A DNA stretch of 64,000 nt from Neoluteolibacter marinus. Its GTDB lineage: Bacteria > Verrucomicrobiota > Verrucomicrobiia > Verrucomicrobiales > Akkermansiaceae. Positions 17,679-26,800 of the stretch are shown here, piece by piece (the stretch's first letter is position 1; every line of letters starts with the position of its first letter). The stretch covers positions 1-64,000 of the forward strand of contig NZ_JACZFQ010000086.1 of the NCBI RefSeq assembly GCF_014904755.1, given 5' to 3'. The notes beneath the pieces are model-generated. The model saw only the letters and a list, made by a program, of their open reading frames with translations, was not told the DNA's origin and did not search any database. The position numbers and the translations under genes are program-made.

Positions 17679-18193
17679 TGATTTATCTTCTTTTCGTCTT
17701 TTTGGGCACGGTAGCCGAGAGTGAAGATTCACTTGCCCTTTCGGGAAGGATTGGAAAGTGGCTCTATCATGTGTCGCCCGCCCTTCTTGCCGTTATCCTT
17801 GGTGCCTTCGGGGTTAATCGCTTTTTTATTCGAAGAGCAAATGCTGCCGCATTTGCAGATCGAATCTGTGAAGATTTGAAGATTTTGGCTAGTGATCTAC
17901 TTGAATATTGGTCTTTTGATTCTTCGGATCAGAGCTCATATAGAAGGAATCAGATTCTCGCTCAAAAGATCAAAGGTGCATTGCAAGCGGTGGATCGAGA
18001 TATAAGATGCTTTAGCTCAAAATATCAAAAGAGAAAGTCGTCGGAATTTCAATTATTGATGGTTGATCTCGTGGATGCGGCCACAGGTGGTGATTTTGAG
18101 TCTGATAATATCGATTTTCGGCCTGAGAAATACATAAAGATAGCAAAACGGATAGGTGAGATTAGATCAAAGCTGCTGGAGACGAAGATATAA
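17678..18193 (+). CDS. Membrane protein of the STAS-GHKL/DUF4325 module, unknown function
   Basis: A 171-residue protein with a short hydrophobic N-terminus (MIYLLFVFLGTV), a second clear membrane segment (VSPALLAVILGAFGVNRFFI, about residues 32-51) and a soluble helical C-terminal domain rich in charged residues. Codon use is AT-rich like its two upstream neighbours. The start overlaps the preceding stop by one base. I recognise no family. In a three-gene module with an ATPase and a STAS-like switch protein it could be the membrane sensor or effector, but nothing in the sequence proves this. A few bases after the stop lies a RAYT fragment. Confidence 0.6.
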   Translation: MIYLLFVFLGTVAESEDSLALSGRIGKWLYHVSPALLAVILGAFGVNRFFIRRANAAAFADRICEDLKILASDLLEYWSFDSSDQSSYRRNQILAQKIKGALQAVDRDIRCFSSKYQKRKSSEFQLLMVDLVDAATGGDFESDNIDFRPEKYIKIAKRIGEIRSKLLETKI

Positions 18194-18198
18194 AGTCT

Positions 18199-18239
18199 CG
18201 GGAAGCTGGAGTGGGAACTTGGCCACCTCCGCGCGATGG
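18199..18239 (+). repeat. 41-base fragment of a RAYT gene
   Basis: This stretch is nearly identical to an internal part of both RAYT copies downstream (around 18869-18909 and 19430-19470; it contains GGAGTGGGAACTTGGCCACC). It begins 5 bases after the stop of the membrane-protein gene and ends just before the IS3 remnant. It marks a recombination or insertion junction at the right side of the three-gene module. Confidence 0.75.
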
Positions 18240-18243
18240 TGTA

Positions 18244-18383
18244 GTGCTCCCCCCGGAAGTTGGACAGCCTTTGTTCTTATTCAGGCTGCGGATTTGCATA
18301 GCTCTTGGTTTCGTTGGTTCGGTGTCTGGTAGCCGAGGGCCTGGTGCGGCCGGGCATGGTTGTAGTGTAAGCGCCGCAGCTAC
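18244..18383 (-). pseudogene. 3' remnant of an IS3-family transposase with terminal inverted repeat
   Basis: On the reverse strand the last codons of an IS3-type OrfB are readable: LRRLHYNHARPHQALGY, then TPNQRN, ending with a stop at 18281-18283. YNHxRPHQALGY-TP is the conserved C-terminus of IS3-family integrase-like transposases. Beyond the stop lies TGTCCAACTTCCGGGGGG read on the minus strand, which looks like the right terminal inverted repeat. The frame breaks at about 18383, so only the end of the element survives. Confidence 0.8.
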
Positions 18384-18446
18384 CCCGTTGTGCCAAGGGA
18401 ATCAGATTTGTGAGAGGTATGATACCTCTGGTGGTTACGCAAAGCC

Positions 18447-18512
18447 GATAAAATGCCTGTCCCTTTATGAGAAAAACCTCGCCGTTTTCCCCTGATCCCG
18501 CCATCCTCCTCC
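18447..18512 (+). repeat. RAYT-associated leader repeat, copy 1
   Basis: Contains ATGCCTGTCCCTTTATGAG followed by a conserved stretch (CCTGATCCCGCCATCC) that ends at the RAYT start codon. The same leader precedes copy 2 and occurs alone between them. Related short motifs with ATGCCTGTCC or ATGCCTGCCC occur at about 22095, 38017 and 38143. These are typical REP-like companions of tyrosine transposases. Confidence 0.7.
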
Positions 18513-18513
18513 C

Positions 18514-18989
18514 ATGCGCCGGCCCCGCCTGAAGGCTCCTGCCTCCCATCCCGTCGCCTACTACCACTGCGTGTCGCGGGTGGTGGACCGCAGGTTCGTG
18601 CTGGGGGAGGAAGAACCGAGCGGAGCGAGATAGAGCGTCCGAAGGACTCCCCGAAGGGTGACGGCGGGGGCCGTCATCAAAAGGACAAACTGGTGGAGTT
18701 CATGCGCACCTACGAGCGGCTCTACGGGCTTCGGGTGCTGGCCTACTGCATGATGTCGAACCACTTCCACATCCTGGTGGAAGTCCCGCAGCGACCGGCG
18801 GATAGCGAACTGCCGGACGACACCGCCTTGGTGGCCAAGGTGCGGTCCTGCCTCGGGGACAAGATCGGCGGAAAGCTGGAGTGGGAACTTGGCCACCTCC
18901 GCGCGATGGGTGCGAAGGACGTGCGAGAAAATGCCCGTGCGAGAAAATGCCTGTCCCTTTATGAGAAAAACCTCGCCGTCTGCCCCTGA
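18514..18989 (+). pseudogene. REP-associated tyrosine transposase, truncated copy 1
   Basis: The N-terminal part starts at ATG 18514 (MRRPRLKAPASHPVAYYH) and hits a TAG at 18631 inside a 65-base insertion. The body resumes in another frame at about 18681 (KDKLVEFMRTYERLYGLR, NHFHILVEVP). After MGAKD the gene is cut off and runs into a leader repeat, so the catalytic Tyr region is missing. It is almost identical to the first 40% of the copy at 19075, which indicates a recent local duplication. Confidence 0.8.
18616..18680 (+). repeat. 65-base insertion in RAYT copy 1
   Basis: The insertion interrupts the codons for GEEE and KDKLVEF. It contains a hairpin GACGGC-GGGG-GCCGTC and a degenerate GCGTCC-GAA-GGAC hairpin, and it places a TAG in the N-terminal frame. 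The decayed RAYT at 36321 lacks it. Confidence 0.75.
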
Positions 18990-19042
18990 TCCCGCCATCC
19001 TCCTCCAGATAAAATGCCTGTCCCTTTATGAGAAAAATCTCG
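18925..19042 (+). repeat. Tandem RAYT leader repeats between the two transposase copies
   Basis: Two complete leader units start near 18941 and 19008, preceded by a partial one at 18925. Each contains ATGCCTGTCCCTTTATGAG followed by AAAAA, CTCGCC and CCCTGATCCCGCCATCC. Only the second is directly followed by a transposase start. The array shows that leader units can be gained without a gene. Confidence 0.7.
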
Positions 19043-19176
19043 CCCTCCGCCCCTGATCCCGCCATCCTCTTCCCATGCGCCGGCCCCGCCTGAAGGCTCC
19101 TGCCTCCCATCCCGTCGCCTACTACCACTGCGTGTCGCGGGTGGTGGACCGCAGGTTCGTGCTCGGGGAGGAGGAA

Positions 19177-19241
19177 CCGAGCGGAGCGAGATAGAGCGTC
19201 CGAAGGACGCCCCGAAGGGTGACGGCGGGGGCCGTCATCAA
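19177..19241 (+). repeat. 65-base insertion in RAYT copy 2
   Basis: Same position and nearly the same sequence as in copy 1. Here both hairpins are perfect: GCGTCC-GAA-GGACGC and GACGGC-GGGG-GCCGTC. It puts a TAG at 19192 in the N-terminal frame, while the frame of the transposase body is open through the whole insertion. Confidence 0.75.
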
Positions 19242-19253
19242 AAGGACAAACTC

Positions 19254-20222
19254 GTGGAGTTCATGCGCACCTACGAGCGGCTCTACGGGCTGCGGGTGCT
19301 GGCCTACTGCATGATGTCGAACCACTTCCACATCCTGGTGGAAGTCCCGCAGCGACCGGCGGATAGCGAATTGCCGGACGACACCGCCTTGGTGGCCAAG
19401 GTGCGGTCCTGCCTCGGGGACAAGATCGGCGGGAAGCTGGAGTGGGAACTTGGCCACCTCCGCTCGATGGGAGCACAGGACGAGGCGGAGGCGCTGCGGG
19501 AACGCTGGTTCTCGCGGATGTGGGACGTCAGCACCTACATGAAGGTGCTCAAGCAGCGCTTTTCCCAATGGTTCAACAGCAAGCACGCACGCCGCGGAAC
19601 CTTGTGGGAGGACCGCTACCGTTCCGTGCTCATCGAGGGCCGCGGCAATGCCCTGCGAGCGATGGCCGCCTACATCGACCTCAATCCGGTGCGGGCGAAG
19701 ATTTGCGATGATCCGAAGGACTACCGCTGGTGCGGCTACGCCGAAGCGGTGGCAGGCGGGAAGCAGGCGCGGCAGGCGATTGCCTGGCTGGCGGCGGTCG
19801 ATCCCCACGGCGGGATGCTGCCGGCCGAGCGGATCCCCAAGCCCGCCGAAGCACTGCGGAGATGGCGCTGCCATCTGTTCGGCGTGCCGGAGAACGAAGC
19901 CCGCCAGCTCGAGGAGGCCGCGAAGCAGGACAAGGCCGCCACCTACCGGAGGCGGGTCTCCAGAAGGAAGGCGCTTGAGGTGTTAGAGAAAGGCGGGCGG
20001 CTGTCCGAATCCGACTACTACCGCTGCAAGGTTCGCTACTTCACCGACGGCGGGGCGATCGGCAGCCGCGAGTTCGTGGAATCGATCTTCCAGTCATCCC
20101 GCGACCACTTCGGTCCCCGACGGAAAACCGGTGCAAGGCCCCTGCGCGGACTGGAGCGGCCCGCCTCGAAAGGCGAGCGGCTCCACAATCTCCGCAACCT
20201 CCGGCAAGAGGTCTTCCTGTAG
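19254..20222 (+). CDS. REP-associated tyrosine transposase (RAYT, Y1/IS200-like), main frame of copy 2
   Basis: A 322-residue open frame from a GTG. It carries the HUH motif NHFHILV that binds the metal ion, a candidate catalytic Tyr in STYMKVLKQRF, GTLWEDRYRSVL and DLNPVRAKI, all typical of RAYTs, which process REP palindromes as single-stranded DNA. The natural N-terminus (ATG 19075, MRRPRLKAPASHPVAYYH and VSRVVDRRF) is in another frame and is separated by the 65-base insertion and a TAG at 19192. As it stands, the protein lacks the first beta strand of the fold unless a -1 frameshift joins the parts. The C-terminal half adds about 130 residues of helical, basic sequence. Probably inactive or specially expressed. 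Confidence 0.8.
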   Translation: MEFMRTYERLYGLRVLAYCMMSNHFHILVEVPQRPADSELPDDTALVAKVRSCLGDKIGGKLEWELGHLRSMGAQDEAEALRERWFSRMWDVSTYMKVLKQRFSQWFNSKHARRGTLWEDRYRSVLIEGRGNALRAMAAYIDLNPVRAKICDDPKDYRWCGYAEAVAGGKQARQAIAWLAAVDPHGGMLPAERIPKPAEALRRWRCHLFGVPENEARQLEEAAKQDKAATYRRRVSRRKALEVLEKGGRLSESDYYRCKVRYFTDGGAIGSREFVESIFQSSRDHFGPRRKTGARPLRGLERPASKGERLHNLRNLRQEVFL

Positions 20223-20467
20223 CTCTGCGGGAGGATGGCGCGTGTCAGGATAGACTTGTCCTTTATCACGCCATTGATGCCTGACGCATTGTTACCCGCA
20301 GGTCGATGAGCGGATAGAAGTGGCAGCGATTGCCCTTCCGGCCGGTCATGAATTGTCATGGATCGCGTGAAACGGTAAGTTTCGCCAACCGGTCGCGACC
20401 CCTCATTGGATCTCATCCCATCGAAGATCGGGATACCCGGATCGAAACTCCTCTTCCCAACGTGCCG

Positions 20468-21952
20468 ATGAATGTCCCTCGCCTTGTCCTTGCCGGATGG
20501 CTTTCCATGGCCCCACTCGCGTTCTCCGAGATGATCGGTGGCGTCGAATTTCCCCAGGGCGTGCTGAGCTTTGCGGACCTGGCGTATGTCAACGACCCGG
20601 GGAGTCCATCCGCGACGGCGGCCAACTACGTGGACTCCAGCCGGACGACCGGGCCGCCGGACTACGTGTCCCCGACGGGTAGCTACTCGCTCGGTCGCGG
20701 CGGGAGCATCACCCTCCAGTTCACCAACAACCTTCTCACCGGGAGCGGGAACAGCGATCCCGACCTCCACATCTTCGAGATCGGCCCCGACATCGAGGAC
20801 ACCTTCGTCGAAATCAGCACGGATGGAATCCTGTGGACGAGCGTCGGCAAGGTGTTCGGCTCCACCTCGTCCGTTGACATCGACCAGTACGGCTTCGGCA
20901 CCGGCGACCAGTTCCGCTTCGTCCGTTTGACGGACGACCCCGACGAAGGAAACCAAAGCGGCGAGACGGTCGGGGCCGACATCGACGCCGTCGGTGCGAT
21001 TTCCACCGCGCCCCTGCTGGATGCTCCGGTCCTGAGAATCCGGAACGGGGGTTCGGCCGCCTACTCCAGGGCAATCATCGATGACGGGCCGCTCGCCTAC
21101 TGGCGGCTCAATGAAGCGTCCGGGAGCATCGCTGGAAACCTCGGCTCGCTCGGACCTTCGGCGAATGGAACCTATGGTCCCCATGCGCTGCTGGATGTCC
21201 CGGGTCTGCGCGAGAACTCCGTCGACGCGGCCCTTGGATCGCCGTTCGCGAGCACCCGGTCCGGCATGCTGGTCGATGCCTTCCCCATGCCCACCGATTC
21301 CGTCAGCATCTCCCTTCTGGTCGAAGGAACGAACAGCGGCAACGCCTGCTTGTTCGGATACGGAGCCGGAACGAGTCCCAACGAGTTCAGTCTGTTCACC
21401 GATGGAGGAAATCTCGTCGTTTACCTGAATGCGACCCGCCTCGATTTCCCGTCATTGGAGGTGATGGATGGCGATCCTCACCAGCTCGCGATCACATGGA
21501 CCAAGGATGGCGGAACTCTCGAGCTCTATCTGGACGGGAGTCCGGCCGCCTCGTCCACGGTCTCCGACGGCGTTGCGCTCGAGTCGAACGGAGTGTTTGC
21601 GCTTGGACAGGACTTCGACAATCTGGTGGCTCCGGGCTACGGCTTCGATGCCGGCCAGTCCTTTGTCGGGACGACGGATGAAGTGGCCGTGTTCGATCGC
21701 CAGCTGTCGCCGGAAGAAGTCGACGAGCAATGGAAGGCCCGGCTCCGGGAGGGTGGCGCGAGCGAAGAGGTGATCGAGATGATCCTGGAATGGGATTCGG
21801 CAGCGGGAAGCATCTACGAATTGCAAGGATCCGAAAGCGCGGACACCTGGGAGACGATCCAACCCTGGGTGGGAACCGGCGGTACGATCCGGTTGACCCA
21901 TGAGGCGGATCTCGCCTCCTTTTTCTTCCGGCTGTTGACCACCGCGGAATGA
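20468..21952 (+). CDS. Secreted LamG-type (concanavalin-like) surface protein
   Basis: Starting at ATG 20468 gives 494 residues with a signal peptide (MNVPRLVLAGWLSMAP up to about residue 20). Residues 25-180 form a beta-rich domain of the cell-surface type with DLHIFEIGPDIEDTFVEIS and WTSVGKVFG. Residues 190-420 form a LamG/laminin-like domain with DGPLAYWRLNEASG, ITWTKDGGTLELYLDG and TTDEVAVFDRQLSPEEV. The last 60 residues carry a YELQGSESADTWETI unit similar to the C-termini of other large proteins in this window. Upstream in-frame codons lack a signal peptide. The 245 bases before it contain only a degenerate RAYT leader-like motif. Likely carbohydrate or surface binding; no catalytic motif. 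Confidence 0.75.
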   Translation: MNVPRLVLAGWLSMAPLAFSEMIGGVEFPQGVLSFADLAYVNDPGSPSATAANYVDSSRTTGPPDYVSPTGSYSLGRGGSITLQFTNNLLTGSGNSDPDLHIFEIGPDIEDTFVEISTDGILWTSVGKVFGSTSSVDIDQYGFGTGDQFRFVRLTDDPDEGNQSGETVGADIDAVGAISTAPLLDAPVLRIRNGGSAAYSRAIIDDGPLAYWRLNEASGSIAGNLGSLGPSANGTYGPHALLDVPGLRENSVDAALGSPFASTRSGMLVDAFPMPTDSVSISLLVEGTNSGNACLFGYGAGTSPNEFSLFTDGGNLVVYLNATRLDFPSLEVMDGDPHQLAITWTKDGGTLELYLDGSPAASSTVSDGVALESNGVFALGQDFDNLVAPGYGFDAGQSFVGTTDEVAVFDRQLSPEEVDEQWKARLREGGASEEVIEMILEWDSAAGSIYELQGSESADTWETIQPWVGTGGTIRLTHEADLASFFFRLLTTAE

Positions 21953-22192
21953 CAGGATTCCGCAGGCGCGGAGTTGCTGCGAAAATCCCCGGGATTTCGA
22001 AATGCCGTATTGGAAAGGAGAGGGGCGAATCCCTTGCGGACGCGTATCCGGAAGGGATGAGTTGCCTGTCTCTTCAGTCACATGGATGGAAAAAGAGGAA
22101 ATGCCTGTCCTCTTATGTGCGTTCTATCAGCCAGTGATCGCATTTCGCCACAATTGCCGGGGAAGGGTGACGCTGAACACTCCAACAGACGG

Positions 22193-23776
22193 ATGCCGGT
22201 TTCGATAGAGGTATTGGGAGAACTGCGGGTGAACCATGGCGGACAGGTTCGGCCGCTGCCGTCGTCGAAAAAAACCCGGGCATTGCTGGCTTTCCTGGCG
22301 CTGGCGGCGCGGCCGCATCGCCGCGACCGGCTTTGCGAGATCTTTTGGGAGATGCCCGATGATCCGCGCGGCGCGCTGCGGTGGGCGCTGAGCAAGATCC
22401 GGCCGCTGGTGGACGAGCCCGGGCGCAAGCGTCTGGTGGCGGACCGGGAGCGGGTGACGCTCGAGACCCGCGAGGTGGAAATCGACCTGGCGAGCTTGCG
22501 CGAGGCGGTCGAGGTCGACGGCATGGCGGTCGATGAACTCGCGGCCGCCAGCCGGCGCCTGGCCGAACCGCTTCTGGCCGGGATCGATCTCGAGGATCAC
22601 GAAATTTTCCAGCGATGGCTGGTCGCCGAGCGTCTCGAGCTCCAGCGCCTGCGAGCCAAGGTTCTCTCGAGGCTGTCCTGCCACCCCGGCCTGCCGCCGC
22701 ATGAAGCGCTGCCGTGGACCCGGCAGTGGTTGGAGACCGAGCCGTTTTCCACCGACGCGGCCAGCCACTGGGTCACGCAGCTCGCCAAGCTGGGCCAGGA
22801 GGAGGAGCGCGACGCGGCCGTGCGGCAATGCGCGGAGCGGTTCCACCAGGCGGGAATGCCGTGGAACGTGCCGGACCCGACCGATCCTGCTTCACCCTGG
22901 CCCGCCCCAAGCCCGGACTCGCCCCTCCAGCTCCAGCAGCGCCAGCGGATCCAGTTTTGCACCGTGGAAGACGGCGTGCGCCTCGCCTTCGCCTCGATCG
23001 GCGAGGGGCCCCCCATCGTCAAGGCGGCCAACTGGCTGAGCCATCTCGAGCTCGACTGGGACGCGCCGATCTGGAGCCCGCTGTTCCGCGAACTGGCGCG
23101 GGACCATCACTTCGTCCGCTACGACGAGCGGGGCAATGGCCTCTCCGACTGGAAGGCGGCGGACCTTTCGTTGGATGCTTTCGTCACCGATCTGGAGGCG
23201 GTGGTGGACGCCAGCGGGCTGGAGAAGTTCGCCCTGCTGGGCATTTCCCAAGGGGCCGCGGTGTCGATCGAGTACGCGGCGAGGCATCCCGGGCGGGTGT
23301 CCCACCTGATCCTCTTCGGCGGCTATCCCGCGGGCTGGCGCATTGGGGCCAGCGAGGAGACGACCCGCGAGCGCGAGGCGGTGATGACGCTCACGAGGAC
23401 CGGCTGGGGGCAGGACAACCCAGCCTACCGGCAGATCTTTTCCTCGACCTTCATGCCTTCGGCGACGGCAGAGGAGCTGTCATGGTTCAACGAGTTCCAG
23501 CGCCGGACGACCTCGCCGGACAACGCCGTGCGCTTCCTCTCCGCCTTCGGCGATATCGACGTGCGCCATCGGCTCGCGGAAGTGAAAGCGCGGACCCTGG
23601 TGATCCACTCGCTGGGGGATCGCCGCATTCCGGTCGAGGTCGGCCACGAGCTGGCGGCCTCGATCCCCGGCGCGGAGTTCCTCGCCTTGGAAACCGACGG
23701 CCACCTCCTGCTCGGGCGCGAGCCCGCGTCGCAGGTCTTTGTCGAGGCGGTGCGCGAGTTCGTCGCCCGGCGATGA
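22193..23776 (+). CDS. BTAD/SARP-like winged helix fused to an alpha/beta hydrolase
   Basis: A 527-residue cytoplasmic protein. Residues 1-95 form a winged-helix DNA-binding region like the SARP/OmpR type (KKTRALLAFLALAA, RRDRLCEIFWE, ALRWALSKIRPL). Residues about 100-235 resemble the helical BTAD region. Residues 265-527 form an alpha/beta hydrolase with nucleophile elbow GISQGAA (S352), acid in SLGDRRIP and His in TDGHLLL. Similar fusions occur as transcriptional regulators in which the hydrolase fold acts as a ligand-binding or catalytic domain. ATG 22193 was chosen because the wing starts right after it; the longer frame from 22082 passes through RAYT-leader-like DNA. Ligand unknown. Confidence 0.78.
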   Translation: MPVSIEVLGELRVNHGGQVRPLPSSKKTRALLAFLALAARPHRRDRLCEIFWEMPDDPRGALRWALSKIRPLVDEPGRKRLVADRERVTLETREVEIDLASLREAVEVDGMAVDELAAASRRLAEPLLAGIDLEDHEIFQRWLVAERLELQRLRAKVLSRLSCHPGLPPHEALPWTRQWLETEPFSTDAASHWVTQLAKLGQEEERDAAVRQCAERFHQAGMPWNVPDPTDPASPWPAPSPDSPLQLQQRQRIQFCTVEDGVRLAFASIGEGPPIVKAANWLSHLELDWDAPIWSPLFRELARDHHFVRYDERGNGLSDWKAADLSLDAFVTDLEAVVDASGLEKFALLGISQGAAVSIEYAARHPGRVSHLILFGGYPAGWRIGASEETTREREAVMTLTRTGWGQDNPAYRQIFSSTFMPSATAEELSWFNEFQRRTTSPDNAVRFLSAFGDIDVRHRLAEVKARTLVIHSLGDRRIPVEVGHELAASIPGAEFLALETDGHLLLGREPASQVFVEAVREFVARR

Positions 23777-23799
23777 CGGGATTCTCGCGCCGGCGGAGC

Positions 23800-23869
23800 G
23801 ATTCCACGGTTTTTACCACGCTCGCTACCACGGTCGGGAGGGAAGGTGGACCCCGCGATTCACCCCGCG
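23800..23869 (+). promoter_or_regulatory. Conserved upstream element, copy 1
   Basis: A 38-base sequence at 23800-23837 is identical to one at 27526-27563. It contains CCACGG followed by two TACCACG repeats 12 bases apart. A second identical block, CGCGATTCACCCCGCG, follows at 23854-23869. It lies between the hydrolase stop and the ATG of the beta-helix gene at 23877. Non-coding position and repetition before a second gene of the same kind suggest an operator, promoter or mRNA leader. Confidence 0.55.
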
Positions 23870-23876
23870 TGCCACC

Positions 23877-26800
23877 ATGTTTCAACGTCTCCACCCTTAC
23901 GCGTCCGCCGTCATCGGCTTCGCCCTTCCTGCCCTGATCCAGCCCGCGTCCGCCGCCAGCGTCTTCATGGACGAGGCCGGGCTGAGCTGGCTCACGCCCA
24001 GCGTCTGGGGAAACGACGCCGCGCCCTCGGCCAGCAACGACTACTTCCTGCGCGCCAACGTCGGTGCCACCAGCGTGCGAGGCACGATGCTCACCTCTCC
24101 CGCCGGCACGACCTCCAACGGAAGCGCCAACTTCACCGGCAGCAGCCTCGAGGCGAGCGAACTGACCACGCTCGTCGTGAAGCAGCGCGGCACCGAGACG
24201 CTCGCGATCCGCAACGGCAACGGCGATCTCAAGCTCAGCGGCGGCACCATCCGCTTCGACCCCAACCAGGGCGGCTCCACCCCGGTGTTCGATGTGGACC
24301 GGCTCACCTTCGACGGCGGCAGGCACTTCATCGAGGTCTCCAGCTCGTCCACCCGGATCACCTTCGACGGCATCCTGAGCGGCACCGGCCGGCTCCGGCT
24401 TCTCGCCAAGCGCAACAGCTTCCCGGCCGGCAACGTCGTCACCTTCACCGAGGTCAACAACACCGCCCTCACCGGCACGATCTCCGTGAGCGACGGCATC
24501 GTCCTCGACTTCGGTTCGGACGTGTCTCCCGCCGGGAGCATCGAGCTGGAAGACAGCGCCCAGCTCCGCGTCGATCAGGTCATCCGTCTCGGCAGCGGCC
24601 GCCTCACTGATCCGGTCAACGGCACTGTGCCCGACGGCACTTATCTCGGAACCTCGCTTGCTGCGCTCGGTGCGAATTACGTCGATGGCGGCGGCGCACT
24701 CGTCGTCGGCACGGGCGGCGCCTTGCCCGTGTTCACGGTCACCACGCTTGCCGATGAGCTCGACACGCCGGTCGAGACGGGCGCGGGCCTTTCCCTCCGC
24801 GAGGCTCTCGGCCTGGCCGTGCTCGGCCGCATCCATTTCGACCCCGCGCTGGACGGCGGCACGATCCAACTCGACGCCGCGCGCGGCCCGCTGGCGGTGC
24901 GCACCAGCGTCACCATCGACGCCTCCGCCCTGCCGGCTGGCCTGACCATCGACGGCGGCTCAAACGGCGACGACGTGCAGGACGCCGGCGAAACCCGCTG
25001 CCTCCTCATCGACGACGAAAACGCCGACAACCTCCTCGAGGTCGTGCTGCGCGGCCTCACGCTGCAAAACGGTGTCGCCTCCGGCGACGACGCGGGCGGC
25101 AATATCCACAACCACGAGCACCTGACCCTCGAAAATTGCCGCCTCCTCGACGGTCGTGCGGTCGGCTCGGGCGCGAACGGCGGCGGGATTTTCAGCGCGC
25201 CGGGCAGCCGCCTCATCCTCACCGGCTGCACCCTCTCGGGCAACCGCGCGGCGAGCACGACGAGTTCCGGCGGCGCCGTCTATTTCGAGACCGAGGCCAA
25301 CTTCAACTCCGCCACCCTGGTCTTCGCCATGAGCGCCTCCACCGTCTCGGACAACTTCACCGGCGGCCACGGCGGCGGCCTCTTCGTCGGCACCTTCGGC
25401 CTCGACAACGGCGGCCTCGCCACCATCGCCACGAGCACGATCTCCGGCAACACCGCCACCAGCGCCGCCGGCGGCATCAGCACCAACGGCATCACCCTCC
25501 GCATGAGCGCGACCACGGTCGCGAACAACACCGTCACCGCAACGAGCGGTTCCGGCGGGGGGATCGTCTTCCTCGGCAACGCCATCTTCTCCAACAGCCT
25601 CAAGCCCCTCATCATGACGAACTGCACGGTGGTCGGAAACACCGCGGGGCGCGACGGCGGCGGCCTCTTTCACGCCGGCCCGATCGCGGCGAGCCTCCAG
25701 CGCTCGCGCTTCACCTCCTGCACCATCGCGGGCAATCGCACGACGGTCCGCGATGGCGGCGGCTTTCTCAACGCGAACGGCAGCCAGCTCGACCTCGTCA
25801 ACTCGATCGTCGCCGGCAACACCGCCGCCGGTGCCGGTCCCGACATCGACGGCGGCTTCACCTCCGGCGGGGTCAATTTCATCGGCACCACCTCCGGCAG
25901 CTCGGGCTTCCGCAACGGCACCGACCGCTCCTTTGCCAACACCGGCTCGTCGCTTGCGACCTTGTTGGCCACGACCGCCGGCGGCAGCGGTTCCCCCCTC
26001 CCGCTGCTCGCCGGCAACGGCGGCCCCACGCCGACCGTCGCCCTGCTCCCCAACAGCCCGGCCATCGACGCGGGCCTCGACGGTGCCCTCCCGGCCGGCT
26101 TGGAGAACGACCAGCGCGGCGCGGGTTTTCCCCGCATCCGCGACGGCCGCGTGGACATCGGGGCGGTCGAGGCGAATTTTCCCGTGGTCATGGACGCGGC
26201 CAACAACAGCTGGCTCACCCCCGCAGTGTGGGACAACGACCAGGTGCCCTCGCCGGCCAACGACTATCTGCTCGCTCCCGTCGGCAACACGATCATGCGC
26301 ACCTCACCGCAGGGCACAATCGACGGCGGAACCGCCGATTTCACGGGCCGTTCGCTTACCGTGCCCGGCGGGACCAGTCTCCTGGTCAAGCAGCAGGACG
26401 GCGAGACCGCCTCCATCCGCGCGGGCGCCGGAGATCTGATCCTCGACGGCGGCTCGCTCCTCTTCGGTCCGAACGCCAACAACCGCCCCAACTCGGTCAC
26501 CTTCGACGTGAACGACTTCGTCGTCACCGCCGCGCCCGGCGCGAGCATCGCGAACTCTCCGGCGATGGGCCGGGCGACGATCGACGCCCGCCTCACCGGT
26601 CCCGGCGATCTGTTGATCGAGATCGATGGCGACCGCACGCTCGCCGGCCGTCCCGTGGCCTTCACCGCCGTCGATGAGGATGGCTACACCGGCACGATCA
26701 CGGTCGCCAAGAGCCTGGTGCTCGACTTCGACACCGACGTCCTCTTCCGCGGCGGCGCCGGCGTCACCCTGCTCGGCGCCTCGCAGCTTCGCGTGGACCA

